Positions 1 through 8,561 are shown, counted from the first letter of the stretch. The stretch is 64,000 nucleotides of DNA from Spirosoma endophyticum (GCF_900112365.1 NZ_FOLQ01000016.1:1-64000); one strand, 5' to 3'. Notes: generated by a model from the letters alone, not told the origin. Made by a program: numbers and translations.

Positions 1-256
1 TACCCGCTTCCAGGAACTCCTTACTCCAACGGTAATAAATGTTAGTATTGAGCCCTTCTCGCCGACAGATCTCGGCTACTGACTGTTCGCCTTGTAAGCC
101 TTCCAGGACAATGCGAATTTTTTCTTCCGCGGTGTACTGTCGTCTGGTTTGTCGCTGGATGTCTTTGATAATGGATAAAGCAGGTTTACGCTCGGCAGAT
201 GTGGGGGTTGGAGAAGCTGCACGTTTGCCTTTGGAAGTTTTGGTTGAATTGGACAT
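1..256 (-). CDS. IS3-family transposase OrfA, 5' part (runs off the left edge)
   Basis: Reading the minus strand from an ATG at 256 gives an open frame of 85 codons that leaves the window still open. After a basic Ser/Thr-rich start it shows RRQYTAEEKIRIVLEGLQG, then a helix-turn-helix (SVAEICRREGLNTNIYYRW) and a following KEFLEAG. This is the HTH_Tnp_1 fold that starts the first transposase frame of IS3-type elements, where it binds the terminal repeats. An OrfB with a DDE domain would be expected past the left edge. The 77-codon plus-strand frame over the same bases is its shadow. Confidence 0.85.
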   Translation of the reverse strand, partial: MSNSTKTSKGKRAASPTPTSAERKPALSIIKDIQRQTRRQYTAEEKIRIVLEGLQGEQSVAEICRREGLNTNIYYRWSKEFLEAG

Positions 257-345
257 AATCAAGGAGGTTTGAGTGAAACAATTTACTGAATTGTCTCTTC
301 CCATTCCCAACCCTTTTGTCCACTTTTACTTGACGACGTACAGTC
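1..345. mobile_element. Right part of an IS3-type insertion sequence
   Basis: The transposase start at 256 is followed by about 85 bp up to the point where kinase homology is lost. Read on the minus strand, the kinase sequence DTGIGIAAD breaks near 345 and runs into unrelated bases containing GTCAAGTAAAAGTGGACA, a sequence type I associate with IS3-family ends. The boundary is therefore placed at about 340-346 by loss of homology. I could not identify the target-site duplication because the other end is outside the window. Confidence 0.6.
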
Positions 346-1768
346 AGCCGCGATGCCGATGCCAGTGTCCGCGACAGTGAGCGTAAGACAAGGAGTGGCC
401 TGGATGGAAATGGTAATGCGCCCGCCATTGTGGGTAAATTTTAGTGCGTTGGAGAGCAGGTTAACCAGAATCTGTTTGAGTTTGTCGGCATCAAACCAGT
501 AGTCGCCCTGGAGCTGGCCGTTAACAGTCAGGGTGATAGTACGGCTGTCAGCTTGCCCTTGAAAGATGCCAATTACGGTACGGATAAACTCGTTCAGGTT
601 GCCGACCGAGGTATGTCTTGGCATCATCCCGGCCTCTAGTTTGGTCAGGTCCATTAACTGATTAATTAGACCCAGTGACTGACGGGCATGGGTTTCGATC
701 CCCGATAGCCGTCCCTGAATAGCTGTGGACTGCCCTTCCTGTAACAGTTGCTCGAAAGGGTCCAGAATCAGGGTTAGGGGCGTTCGGAATTTGTGGGTGA
801 TGTTGGTAGAAAACCGACTTTTCATCTCGTCTAACTGCCGGAGATTATAGGCCTCTATCTGCCATTGAACAAGCTGCTGGCGTAATTTATACCTACTGCG
901 TAATGATCGATACAGTAACAGCAGATTACTGATTACGATTAAGGCCAACAACGCAAAGAACCAGCCAGTTTTCCACAAAGGAGGTTGTACCATCAGCCTG
1001 AATGTAGACTGTCGTGTCTCCCATTGTCCCGCTTTCAGCGCTCGATTAACGATAAAAGTGTAGGTGCCTGCCAGCAACTGATAATTAGCAGTAGCATCGA
1101 CGCCCTCATCTACATTCCATTGCTGGTCGTAGCTCTGTAGCTGAAAGGGAAAGTCGAGGAATGCCAGTTCGAGTAGGGTGAAAGGCGGATACTCAGTTGA
1201 TCGTCCTCCTAGATGGTCAAGGTAGTTCGTCCCAGACTGTCCCGCTCCAGGTGCCGGTCGTTCGAGTTGATTTCTAACCGGGTGCCGTTAATCACTACGT
1301 CCAGCAGATCCAGCGGAGGTAAGGAATGCATCTGGCCCAGATCCTACTCGTACACTGTCCGGCCCGCCGTCACCCATAGTCGATTGGTGGAACTGGGAAA
1401 GCAATCGGACGGTAGTTGCATGGGTTGATGCCCTTCAATGCGCTCAATAACGCCCCGCCTGGTATACCGACAGAGGGTTGTCTCAGTCGGAAAGTAAGTA
1501 TTCCCCTGCGGATCATCGAAGCAGTCAAACACGATTTGATGGGGAAAGCGAGTGGAAGGAATCAGGTGTAACCGCCGGATCTCTGTCCGATAGCTGGGTT
1601 CAAGATATCCATTTCGTTATCCAGGCCGATCAGGATGGTGCCATCCGAGCGGATGGGCAAGCCGTATGTAAGCAGACTGCCTAGTGAGGTATCCGAATGC
1701 TGTGGGTCCAGCTTTGTTTCTGATAGGTAAACGTACTCTTTATTAGGTCGATCGATAATACAGCTCAC
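344..1768 (-). pseudogene. Two-component propeller sensor histidine kinase, broken and truncated by the IS
   Basis: In minus-strand order there are propeller-like pieces (1768-1562 and 1532-1344, with NRLWVTAGRTVYE), a Y_Y_Y-like stretch, a membrane segment (WFFALLALIVISNLLLLY) and a HisKA/HATPase core in the 1077-283 frame. The core has THKFRTPLTLI (phospho-acceptor His kept, the usual Glu after it is Lys), the N box LVNLLSNALKFT and the G1 box DTGIGI. The pieces lie in different frames with stops near 1215 and between the propeller fragments. The end of the ATPase domain is lost at the insertion junction. An intact relative would be a one-piece hybrid or classical sensor of SusC/D-type systems. 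It is almost certainly inactive. Confidence 0.8.
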
Positions 1769-2322
1769 CAGGTAATGGCTTTCAATCGTACGCCCTGTGG
1801 ATTTTCAGCATCCGATAGTTTGATAGCCACCATAGCCGGTTCGACTTTATAATTCATCTGCTCAAGTTTCAACTCAGTCGGTTTGGCATCGCGGTTGATA
1901 TTGCTTTTGGGTGCACAGGCATAAAAACCCCGATATCTTCCAATGGTGGGTTGAATGGAGAAGGAGTGGTTGGCTTCGTTCACGGTTACGATGCCCTTAA
2001 AATAGGTGTAGGCTTCCGTACGACAGTTGTAGCTGGTGGTTGAATTGATCACATATTCTTCGTACGTGCCATCCGCATGAAAATCAAAAACCAATGCCTG
2101 CTCGTAGGCATTGCCCGCATAGGTACCGTTGTAATTCCAGAAGTTGGTCGGCGAGAAGGTGCCATATGACCATTTGCCCACTAATTCAGCCGGAATTTTA
2201 GCGGGCGAGGCTGGCATATCGATAGGGGGTGTGGTGGTTGGATCAATTCCATTCGATCCCTCTTTTTTGCAGGCTGCCGATAGCATTCCTAGGGATAATA
2301 GGGTAATAAATAACTTTTTCAT
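1765..2322 (-). CDS. Lipoprotein of unknown function (lipocalin-like)
   Basis: 185 residues. The N-terminus MKKLFITLLSLGMLSAAC is a signal peptide with a lipobox (LSAAC), so the mature protein should be a lipoprotein anchored by Cys18. A Pro/Thr-rich linker follows, then PAELVGKWSYGTFSPTNFW and alternating strands with GTYEEYVI and GRYRGFYAC, resembling the small lipocalin-like beta-barrel lipoproteins of Bacteroidota, which have no known ligand. The C-terminus overlaps the first codons of the degraded kinase frame by 4 bp. I see no operon partner that tells its role. Confidence 0.7.
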   Translation of the reverse strand: MKKLFITLLSLGMLSAACKKEGSNGIDPTTTPPIDMPASPAKIPAELVGKWSYGTFSPTNFWNYNGTYAGNAYEQALVFDFHADGTYEEYVINSTTSYNCRTEAYTYFKGIVTVNEANHSFSIQPTIGRYRGFYACAPKSNINRDAKPTELKLEQMNYKVEPAMVAIKLSDAENPQGVRLKAITW

Positions 2323-2748
2323 TGACCTGAGCGGCAGTGTTTACTTAGCCTTATATTTTGATTTGATACAAAACAAAGCAAGCCCACCCCTTTCCACTAG
2401 ATGGATCTACATCAAAACGCCAAACGGGTGATTGAAATGCTAAAAGTAAGCGTTGAACTGGGATGAATTATTCCCTACATGAATGCGTCATTGGGTCGTT
2501 TTGTGGATCAGTGGATAATGTTATCAAGCGTCAGATTATTGAAGGGTTTTCGTGAACGAATAAAGCTGAACTGCTTTTACACTAAAGCAATAAATAGATC
2601 CGCATTGAGCCTCAAAAAATTCATTGTTAAAATGTCATATTTCTCAGATTACGCTTATTGACTCTGACGGGTCAATACGGTAAGCGATCTTAAGGTTGTA
2701 TCCAGTAAAAGGTAGAGAGTCCACAATTTCTGTGATCTCAATTTTCGA
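2323..2748. other. Intergenic region without a supported gene
   Basis: About 425 AT-rich bases upstream of the lipoprotein gene. The short frames here have no recognisable product. At 2402-2415 there is TGGATCTACATCAA, one mismatch from the TTGAT-N4-ATCAA box found further right, about 80 bp before the lipoprotein start. I see no TAnnTTTG element at a matching distance, so I do not call it a site. Confidence 0.4.
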
Positions 2749-3032
2749 CTAGTCGCCATTCACATACGCGAATTGTTCGTAGAAATCACCCAAAACCCGT
2801 TGGTGCTGGTGTTGAATGTGAAGTTTAGTTAGCAAAATATGGCCTACCAGTTCGCCGGTATCCGTTTGGGCTACCAGTGAAAGTTGGGGGATGAACGCAT
2901 CGGATTTTCGTAATCTGTCCACCATCAGTTGCTCTTTTTTGTCCCTGTAAGACAACTGGACATAGCTGTCTGGATCAGTGCCGAAACGTCGGCGTAGTCG
3001 GCTGGGGTTTCTTGTCTAACATGCATGTTCAT
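2749..3032 (-). pseudogene. GNAT-family N-acetyltransferase remnant, frameshifted and C-terminally truncated
   Basis: From the ATG at 3032 the frame gives an N-terminus typical of GNAT enzymes (VRQETPADYADVSALIQTA) and then runs into a stop. A second frame takes over a few codons later with SYRDKKEQLMVDRLRKS and PQLSLVAQTDTGELVGHILLT, which are beta-strands 2 to 4 of the acetyltransferase fold. After LTKLHI the homology ends and only about 20 unrelated residues precede the stop at 2749, so the acetyl-CoA binding motif A is missing. One indel and a 3' deletion explain this. It sits in the same decayed stretch as the kinase remnant. Confidence 0.7.
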
Positions 3033-3264
3033 TTGTTTGGGTTATGCGGCTGATCGCGTTTGATTACCTGGTAAAACTGACTGGTCAGCATGTTCTGCAA
3101 TTTATTCTCAGCCAGGGTTTTATGAGGCCAGTCATGGCGGTTTTTACCTTCTCTTTTCCCAGTAAACGCTGTCGAGCCAGCCATTATCTTTACAAAGCCA
3201 AACGCTTGAAACGGACGTATCAGGTAAGTACTTTTGTACTATTCTGTTTTACAACCCCGTTTCG

Positions 3265-3852
3265 ATGTTCACTTCGCTAATACACTATATACAGGAACGA
3301 TCATCTATTCCCTTATCCGAAGCAGATATCAGTCTGATCGAGGAAGCGTTCATTCCCAGAAAATTAAGGAAAAGACAGTTTCTGTTACAGGAAGGCGAAG
3401 TCTGCAAATACATCGCCTTTATTGTTAAGGGAGCTACACGCCAATACACTGTCGACCATAAAGGGTATGAGCATGTACTTAATCTATGCATCGAAAACTG
3501 GTGGACCTCCGACCGCGAGAGCTTTCATAAAGAAATACCATCTATTTACAATATAGATGCCTGGGAAGAAACCGAGTTGCTGTTATTGCCAAAGGCAAAT
3601 GGCTATTACGAACGAGTCAATACTATTCCTGCCTTCAACGAAATGCGAATAAAGCTTGATGATAATCAGCACATGGCTGCTCAAAAACGCTTGAATATGG
3701 CCCAAAACTATACGGCTGATTATCGCTATGAAGAATTGATCAAGCTATATCCTGAATTCTTGCAGCGTTTCCCTCAACATATTATCGCGTCTTACCTGGG
3801 AATAACCAAAGAAACACTAAGCCGCATTCGCCATCAGTACATAAAAAAATAA
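3265..3852 (+). CDS. Crp/Fnr-family transcriptional regulator
   Basis: 195 residues. Residues 18-115 form a cyclic-nucleotide-binding-type beta-roll (PLSEADISLIEEAF, LQEGEVCKYIAFIVKGATRQY). A long dimerisation helix follows, then a C-terminal winged helix whose recognition region is YLGITKETLSRIRHQY. There is no N-terminal cysteine cluster as in oxygen-sensing FNR, so the signal is unknown; this is the cluster-less Crp/Fnr type that Bacteroidota encode in many copies. A TATCTTTA element at 3185-3192 could serve as its -7 promoter box. It is the only Crp/Fnr gene in the window and is followed at once by a palindrome with a TTGAT-N4-ATCAA core. The same core recurs upstream of three other transcription units, so I infer it is the local regulator. 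Confidence 0.88.
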   Translation: MFTSLIHYIQERSSIPLSEADISLIEEAFIPRKLRKRQFLLQEGEVCKYIAFIVKGATRQYTVDHKGYEHVLNLCIENWWTSDRESFHKEIPSIYNIDAWEETELLLLPKANGYYERVNTIPAFNEMRIKLDDNQHMAAQKRLNMAQNYTADYRYEELIKLYPEFLQRFPQHIIASYLGITKETLSRIRHQYIKK

Positions 3853-3869
3853 GTTGATTACGTATGTGT

Positions 3870-3901
3870 AAAAGCGTTGATGTACATCAACGCTTTTTTT
3901 T
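3870..3901 (+). terminator. Rho-independent terminator of the Crp/Fnr gene
   Basis: A perfect 28-bp palindrome spans 3870-3897 and is followed by a T run to 3901. As RNA it folds into a 12-bp stem with a GTAC loop, 18 bp after the stop codon. Its centre is the FNR-like box at 3877-3890, so the same bases may act as terminator and operator. Confidence 0.7.
3877..3890. promoter_or_regulatory. FNR-like box TTGATGTACATCAA upstream of the pirin gene
   Basis: A perfect TTGAT-N4-ATCAA palindrome. A weak -7-like element (CAATTTTG, 3936-3943) downstream gives a predicted start near 3946 and places the box centre at about -62, the class I activator position known for Crp/Fnr proteins. The site is seen directly; binding by the neighbouring regulator is inferred. 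Confidence 0.7.
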
Positions 3902-3985
3902 GCGCCATATCATCGTTCTGCCAATCGGCGTAGTGCAATTTTGTATTGATAAATGAATAATACACGACCCTAAATATGAAGAAGC

Positions 3986-4888
3986 ATGTCGCCGAACGTC
4001 AGAAATAAAATTCAGTTCGTTTCGCAGGGGAAACGAGCCGATATTGGTTTATATAAAATTGACCGGTTATTGCCTAATCGGTACGTCGAGGCTATTGGCC
4101 CTTTTGTGTTTCTCGATCACCTGTTACCGGCTAAACACGACAAACAGAGTCTTCAGCAGAAAGTAGAAGGGACAGGACCACATCCCCACCGGGGCATTGC
4201 TACGTTAACGTACGTGTTAAATGGGGAAGCCGAGCATTACGACAGCAAAGGGCACCACGCCAACGTTCGTTCGGGTGGGGTACAATGGATGAAAGCGGGG
4301 AACGGCATTATCCATGATGAAAGTATGAAAGCCGATGATTTATCCGATGAACTGATAACGCACAGCTTTCAATTCTGGATTAATCTGCCCGCTAAAAATA
4401 AAGCCGAAGAGGCCGACTATTTACCCCTACAAGCGTATGAAATACCCCGGAAAGAACTGCCCAACGGAAGCGGCTGGATCAAGGTTATTGCCGGCGACTA
4501 TGAAGAACTAACATCAAAAATTCCATCGTATACCAGTCAATTTATTTATCACCTGCATCTGGAAGGGGGCCACTTTTTTACATTGAAAACCAGCGATCTG
4601 GTAGAATACGCTGCTTTTCTTCCCCAACAAGACGCTGTCGTTAATGATACTGATTATCAAACGGGAGAGTTACTTGTCTTTGACCGGGCCAGCGGTGAAA
4701 TCGATATAAAGAACGTTTCACTACGCCCCATCGACGTTATTTTATTTGGCGGGGAGCCTTATACCGAACCCATTGTTGCGGCCGGGCCATTTGTGATGAA
4801 TACGGAGTATGAAATTTCACTGGCCTACAACGATTATTACAAAGGCAACTATGGGAAGATCGAGTATGATGAAAAAAATCTGCCCTAG
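3986..4888 (+). CDS. Pirin family protein
   Basis: 300 residues with the double beta-barrel (bicupin) layout of pirins. The N-terminal cupin carries the metal-site motifs GPHPHRGIATLTYVLNGEAEH and GNGIIHDES, that is His-x-His and His-x-Glu, so the iron site looks intact. The C-terminal barrel includes PIDVILFGGEP. Bacterial pirins include quercetin 2,3-dioxygenases and redox-responsive partners of metabolic enzymes; the substrate cannot be told here. An FNR-like box lies about 95 bp upstream. The gene converges on the NmrA gene, with only 6 bp between their ends. A second, diverged pirin lies at 12692-13558 behind the same type of box. Confidence 0.9.
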   Translation: MSPNVRNKIQFVSQGKRADIGLYKIDRLLPNRYVEAIGPFVFLDHLLPAKHDKQSLQQKVEGTGPHPHRGIATLTYVLNGEAEHYDSKGHHANVRSGGVQWMKAGNGIIHDESMKADDLSDELITHSFQFWINLPAKNKAEEADYLPLQAYEIPRKELPNGSGWIKVIAGDYEELTSKIPSYTSQFIYHLHLEGGHFFTLKTSDLVEYAAFLPQQDAVVNDTDYQTGELLVFDRASGEIDIKNVSLRPIDVILFGGEPYTEPIVAAGPFVMNTEYEISLAYNDYYKGNYGKIEYDEKNLP

Positions 4889-4894
4889 ACCCCA

Positions 4895-5749
4895 TCAGTT
4901 AGTACCCCAATTTTGGGCTAGATACCTATCAACAGATGAGAGCGGGAAGAACATCGTTTCCAATTCCGTTAAATCGGCACTGTAGCCAACCGTTTCAAAC
5001 CAGGTAAACATTCGGGCTGTTTCTTCACCGGCCTGTTCGCGAAAGCTATCAAACGAAATTTGCCGATACTGTACGGGCTTATTGGCTACATGGCTGAAAC
5101 TTTCAGCCAGTTCTGTCATCGATATATCAACACTGGCAACGTCGATCTCTTTTCCTAAAAATCGGTCTCTGTCGGCGAATACAGCAGCCACCATGTTGCC
5201 ATAATCCTGCTCGGACAGTTGCTGTAATGTTGTTTGGGGGCTTAGTGGTAGCTCAATAATGCCTTGATTAATCATATCCCGCATACCCCTGTAGTTATAC
5301 ATAAAGTAGACAGGCCGCAAAATGGTATAAGGCAAATCAATCCCTCGGATATGCCCTTCTATGGTATGCTTACTCTCAAAATGCGGAATACCCGTCTGGC
5401 GATTGGCACTGCCGACCGACGAATAGACGAAGTGATTGACGCCCGCTTTTTTAGCCAGGTCAGCCACTGTTTTCCCCTGTTTAACTTCCGTATCGACACC
5501 TCGGGCAAAGTCCTGCATGGAAAAGACACCATGGACGCCCTGTAGCGCATTATCCAACGATTTAATATTCTCAAAATCACCTTCTACCAGCTCGGCGCCC
5601 AGTGTTTCCAGCGTTTTTGCTTTCTCACCCGCCCTATCTCTGACCAGCGTACGAACCGTAAATGTTCCTTGTCCTACCAAGCTTTTCGTTACAGCACTAC
5701 CCTGATTGCCGGTAGCCCCCGTAACCAGAATAACGGGCTTCACAGTCAT
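4895..5749 (-). CDS. NmrA/HSCARG-family NAD(P)-binding protein
   Basis: 284 residues. The Rossmann motif VTGATGNQGSAV lies near residues 10-21, followed by RTLVRD for the NADP phosphate and HFVYSSVGSAN. This is the atypical short-chain dehydrogenase layout of NmrA and HSCARG proteins, which sense the NADPH/NADP ratio or reduce quinones. The catalytic Tyr-x3-Lys of classical SDRs is not seen. It lies 57 bp behind the SnoaL-like gene on the same strand and is probably co-transcribed from the promoter with the FNR-like box at 6245-6258, so it would belong to the same regulon as the pirins. Confidence 0.88.
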   Translation of the reverse strand: MTVKPVILVTGATGNQGSAVTKSLVGQGTFTVRTLVRDRAGEKAKTLETLGAELVEGDFENIKSLDNALQGVHGVFSMQDFARGVDTEVKQGKTVADLAKKAGVNHFVYSSVGSANRQTGIPHFESKHTIEGHIRGIDLPYTILRPVYFMYNYRGMRDMINQGIIELPLSPQTTLQQLSEQDYGNMVAAVFADRDRFLGKEIDVASVDISMTELAESFSHVANKPVQYRQISFDSFREQAGEETARMFTWFETVGYSADLTELETMFFPLSSVDRYLAQNWGTN

Positions 5750-5806
5750 ATTGTCGATGTGTTTTGATGACGGGAAAATGGCTTTGCGCTAGCCTGTTGT
5801 AACCCT

Positions 5807-6163
5807 TTACTGAGCATCCATAAAAACATACAGATGCGCTACTTTTTCATTTTCTACAACGAAAAAATCCATGCCGGTCAAGACATTCGGCTGGGGACCG
5901 GTCCGAATATCCCAGTATAGCCGGGCTCCATGTTGTGTACTTTCCATGGGTTTTGTTGGCGAAAAGGTAAAATTGGCATCACCCGCAAACAGCTTGTCAA
6001 TAAAGTCAGAAACGGCGGTAGTGCCGGTAAGGATAAAATCCTTGTCGTACATTTTTATATCGTCGGCATAGATGGTTTGCATCAGTGCATCACGCGTTGT
6101 ACGGTCTTTTTCATTCCAGACAGCGGTATGTGTTTGCTGGAGAGTATGCATTGACTGGGCATC
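5807..6163 (-). CDS. SnoaL-like / nuclear transport factor 2 family protein
   Basis: 119 residues from ATG 6163. The frame is open further upstream to 6316, but that extension contains a complete promoter and an FNR-like box, so the downstream start is preferred. The product has an NTF2-like cone fold: an N-terminal helix with HTAVWNEKDRTTRDALMQTIYADDIKMYD, then GTTAVSDFIDKLF and paired strands ending LTGMDFFVVENEKVAHLYVFMD. Such proteins are small hydrolase, isomerase or ligand-binding domains, often next to oxidoreductases. It is first in a likely two-gene unit with the NmrA gene. Confidence 0.78.
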   Translation of the reverse strand, partial: DAQSMHTLQQTHTAVWNEKDRTTRDALMQTIYADDIKMYDKDFILTGTTAVSDFIDKLFAGDANFTFSPTKPMESTQHGARLYWDIRTGPQPNVLTGMDFFVVENEKVAHLYVFMDAQ

Positions 6164-6213
6164 CATAGATAGACTGATTAGTTTGTTTCCTAAAACGATA
6201 CGATTTTGCTGCC

Positions 6214-6258
6214 CAAAAGTAAGCCTCGCCTTTGGTGCCAAACGTTGATGTATATCAA
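6214..6258 (-). promoter_or_regulatory. Promoter with FNR-like box for the SnoaL-NmrA unit
   Basis: On the minus strand: box TTGATATACATCAA (6258-6245), then -33 TTTG (6242-6239), a 17-bp spacer and -7 TACTTTTG (6221-6214). The two promoter elements match the Bacteroidota consensus TTTG-N17-TAnnTTTG exactly. The box centre is at about -40, the class II activator position. The start codon follows at 6163 after a leader of about 48 bases. Confidence 0.72.
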
Positions 6259-6337
6259 TAAAGATGACTGGCTGCTGCCAGTTGCTAACTGTCAAGCTAG
6301 TACTCCGAATGTACATTGTGCCTGGTAAGACGCTTAG

Positions 6338-6381
6338 TTATCATATATCAACAAGTGGCTGCGACGCCCACATTACTTTTG
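6338..6381 (+). promoter_or_regulatory. Promoter of the DUF305 gene with a degenerate FNR-like box
   Basis: -7 element TACTTTTG at 6374-6381, with TTATCATATATCAA at 6338-6351 centred about 40 bp before the predicted start. The right half-site ATCAA is perfect; the left half differs at two positions. The spacing equals that of the divergent SnoaL promoter, which is why I list it. Confidence 0.4.
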
Positions 6382-6457
6382 TAGGAGCAATGAGTTGCCA
6401 CAGCACTGTTCAGTTTGAGAACACTTGACGCATCGTGAAACGCAATGATACGTACGA

Positions 6458-7060
6458 ATGAAAAAATACAGGTTTCTTATCGCCTTCCTGGTGTATGCGC
6501 CACGTTTACAGGCGCAACACCCTCATCACGTAACGCCAGAGCAGACCCCGAAACAGGTTTACCTGACCATGATGGATACGATGATGGTACGCATGGCAGA
6601 CGCACCGGTTGGCAACAGTCCGGCCACTATTTTTCTGAACCAAATGATCCTTCATCATCAGGGCGCTATTGCCATGGCGAACTACGAAATTATTCATGGC
6701 AAAAATGGGGAGATGATTCAGCTAGCCAAAAGCATCCGGGTCGAACAAAAAAGCGAAATAGAACAGATGCAGCTCTGGCTGAAACAAGCCAGTGCCAACG
6801 GAACGCCCATTCCCCTTATGTTCCAACCGGCAATGGACCAAACGATGAACGTTATGATGAAAACGATGCCGCTAACTAATGCGCTGACGGACATCGACAA
6901 AGCATTTGCTGCCGTCATGAAGCCACACCATCAGGCGGCTATTGATATGGCTAAGGTATTATTGCAATACAGCGGTAATGGGTCTGTAAACGCGTATGCC
7001 AGACAACTCATGGCCAACCAGCAAATTGACATTGACCAGATGTCAGATTTTTTAAAGTAA
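6458..7060 (+). CDS. DUF305 family secreted protein
   Basis: 200 residues. The signal peptide MKKYRFLIAFLVYAPRLQAQ is followed by two DUF305-type helical repeats. The first carries FLNQMILHHQGAIAMANYE and the second FAAVMKPHHQAAIDMAKVLL; both keep the His-His-Gln core and many Met residues, consistent with the copper or silver links proposed for DUF305 proteins. No enzymatic activity is established. It is 4 bp from the YncE-like gene and likely co-transcribed with it, so both are probably exported together. A shifted frame (6445-6879) overlaps it but has no family match. Confidence 0.88.
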   Translation: MKKYRFLIAFLVYAPRLQAQHPHHVTPEQTPKQVYLTMMDTMMVRMADAPVGNSPATIFLNQMILHHQGAIAMANYEIIHGKNGEMIQLAKSIRVEQKSEIEQMQLWLKQASANGTPIPLMFQPAMDQTMNVMMKTMPLTNALTDIDKAFAAVMKPHHQAAIDMAKVLLQYSGNGSVNAYARQLMANQQIDIDQMSDFLK

Positions 7061-7064
7061 TACC

Positions 7065-8468
7065 ATGTACCAGAAACGTTTTCTTATAAGCCTACTGCTG
7101 GTAGGCAGCATTACTGCTCGCGCCCAATCACGCTACGCGCACGACCGGGTATATACGGCCAATCAGGTATCCAACACGGTATCGGTTGTGGACCCCTCGA
7201 CCAATGCCTTTTTGGGCGAAATCGACTTGGGCAAACCATACCCCAACGTACTGTCGCCCTTGTACCGGGGGCAGGCGCTGGTACATGGCCTGCGCTATCT
7301 GCCTGCCAGAAAGCTACTGGCGGTGGTATCCATCGGCTCCAACGCTGTTACGTTTATTTCTACCGAAACTAACAAGGTGCTGAAAACGGTCTATGTTGGG
7401 CGCTCACCCCACGAGCCGACCTTCACACCCGACGGCAAACATCTGTGGGTCTCGGTGCGGGGCGAAGCCTATATTAGTGTGATCGACGTAGCCACCATGA
7501 CCGAAGTAAAGCAAGTACCAGTGGCTGACGGTCCGGGAATGGTGTCTTTTTCGCCCGATGGTAAGCTGGCCTACGTGTGTTCCAGTTTCACGCCCGAACT
7601 CGACATAATCAATACTACTACGTATAAGCCCGTCAAAAAGATACCTGTGGTAAGTCCGTTTTCACCCAATATCTTCACCAGCCCCAAAGGCGAATGGGTT
7701 GCTTTTACACACAAAGATGTCGGGAAGGTAACGGTATTGAATACTAGCACCCAGACCATCGCTAATGTGCTGAACACGGGGGCCATCACCAATCATGTAA
7801 CGTTTACGTACGTCGACAAAAAACTGCTGATGCTGGCAACGGTGGGTGGCGAAAATAAAGTACGTGTGTTTGACCCGGCGCAGAATTTTAAACAAACCGA
7901 TTCGGTCACAGTGGGTACCTTGCCGCATGGCATCTGGGCGGCACCTGATGGGAAGCTCGCGTACGTGGGGTTGGAGTATGCCGACGAAGTACAAGGCATT
8001 AACCTGGAAACCATGCAGCCGCTGCCGCCGGTGAAAATTGGGCAAAGTCCGCAGGCGTTGGTGTATGCCGACAATGCCGTAACCGATGCCCGGACCAAGG
8101 CCAACCTGACAGCACTAAGCGATTCGGCCGCTACCCAGCTTATCATGCTTGCCCCGGCAGGCAATAACGACCATGGACTGGGCAGGCTGGCTGTGCGCCC
8201 GGTTGGCTTGGCCGATCTGGTGGAACAGATTTTTTCAAACCTGCAACCCAATGGCTCATACACGCTGGCGTTTACGCGCTCTAAAACAGCCCCTTACGCG
8301 GTCGATTATGAGGTCAACCAATTCAAGGCGGATGATAAAGGGAAATACATGGGCCAGTCTACCGGCCTGGTACGGTCAACCGGAAAAAAGGCAACTACGA
8401 ACGAATATACCCACATCATCTTGGTTGACAATACAACCCAGGAAGTGGTTTTGGTTGATAAACGCTGA
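7065..8468 (+). CDS. YncE/YVTN-type beta-propeller protein, secreted
   Basis: 467 residues. It has a signal peptide (KRFLISLLLVGSITARAQS) and then at least seven propeller repeats of the YVTN type, such as RVYTANQVSNTVSVVDPSTN, KLLAVVSIGSNAVTFIS, HLWVSVRGEAYISVIDV and GKLAYVCSSFTPELDIIN. After about residue 340 a separate C-terminal part shows no repeats. YVTN/YncE propellers bind partner proteins or DNA in the envelope and are not known as enzymes. The gene follows the DUF305 gene directly and ends at a strong terminator, so the two make one unit. Confidence 0.85.
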   Translation: MYQKRFLISLLLVGSITARAQSRYAHDRVYTANQVSNTVSVVDPSTNAFLGEIDLGKPYPNVLSPLYRGQALVHGLRYLPARKLLAVVSIGSNAVTFISTETNKVLKTVYVGRSPHEPTFTPDGKHLWVSVRGEAYISVIDVATMTEVKQVPVADGPGMVSFSPDGKLAYVCSSFTPELDIINTTTYKPVKKIPVVSPFSPNIFTSPKGEWVAFTHKDVGKVTVLNTSTQTIANVLNTGAITNHVTFTYVDKKLLMLATVGGENKVRVFDPAQNFKQTDSVTVGTLPHGIWAAPDGKLAYVGLEYADEVQGINLETMQPLPPVKIGQSPQALVYADNAVTDARTKANLTALSDSAATQLIMLAPAGNNDHGLGRLAVRPVGLADLVEQIFSNLQPNGSYTLAFTRSKTAPYAVDYEVNQFKADDKGKYMGQSTGLVRSTGKKATTNEYTHIILVDNTTQEVVLVDKR

Positions 8469-8482
8469 TTAAAAAATAGACT

Positions 8483-8525
8483 ATAAACTAAAAGAGCACC
8501 TTAGCTAGGTGCTCTTTTAGTTTAT
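8483..8525. terminator. Bidirectional terminator
   Basis: A perfect 19-bp stem (8483-8501 with 8507-8525) and a 5-base loop. A runs and T runs lie on both arms, so it can stop the YncE-like unit on the plus strand and the SDR gene on the minus strand. Confidence 0.85.
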
Positions 8526-8561
8526 ATAATCGGTTGTGCCTTCAGAAGTAACGCGCTTGCC

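Noticed and set aside
2402-2415. TGGATCTACATCAA as a fifth FNR-like box
   Set aside because: One mismatch; about two such one-mismatch matches are expected by chance in 64 kb, and no -7 element fits the distance.
2479-2661. 60-codon plus-strand frame in the intergenic gap
   Set aside because: No promoter, no family and no coding-like composition.
3265-3852. True oxygen-sensing FNR
   Set aside because: The boxes match FNR sites, but the protein has no N-terminal cysteine cluster, so I call it only Crp/Fnr family.
6163-6316. Longer N-terminus of the SnoaL-like protein
   Set aside because: The extension covers a complete TTTG-N17-TAnnTTTG promoter and an FNR-like box and does not look like protein of the family.
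6445-6879. 144-codon frame overlapping the DUF305 gene
   Set aside because: The overlapping frame has the signal peptide and both HHQ repeats; this one is low-complexity and lacks a family.
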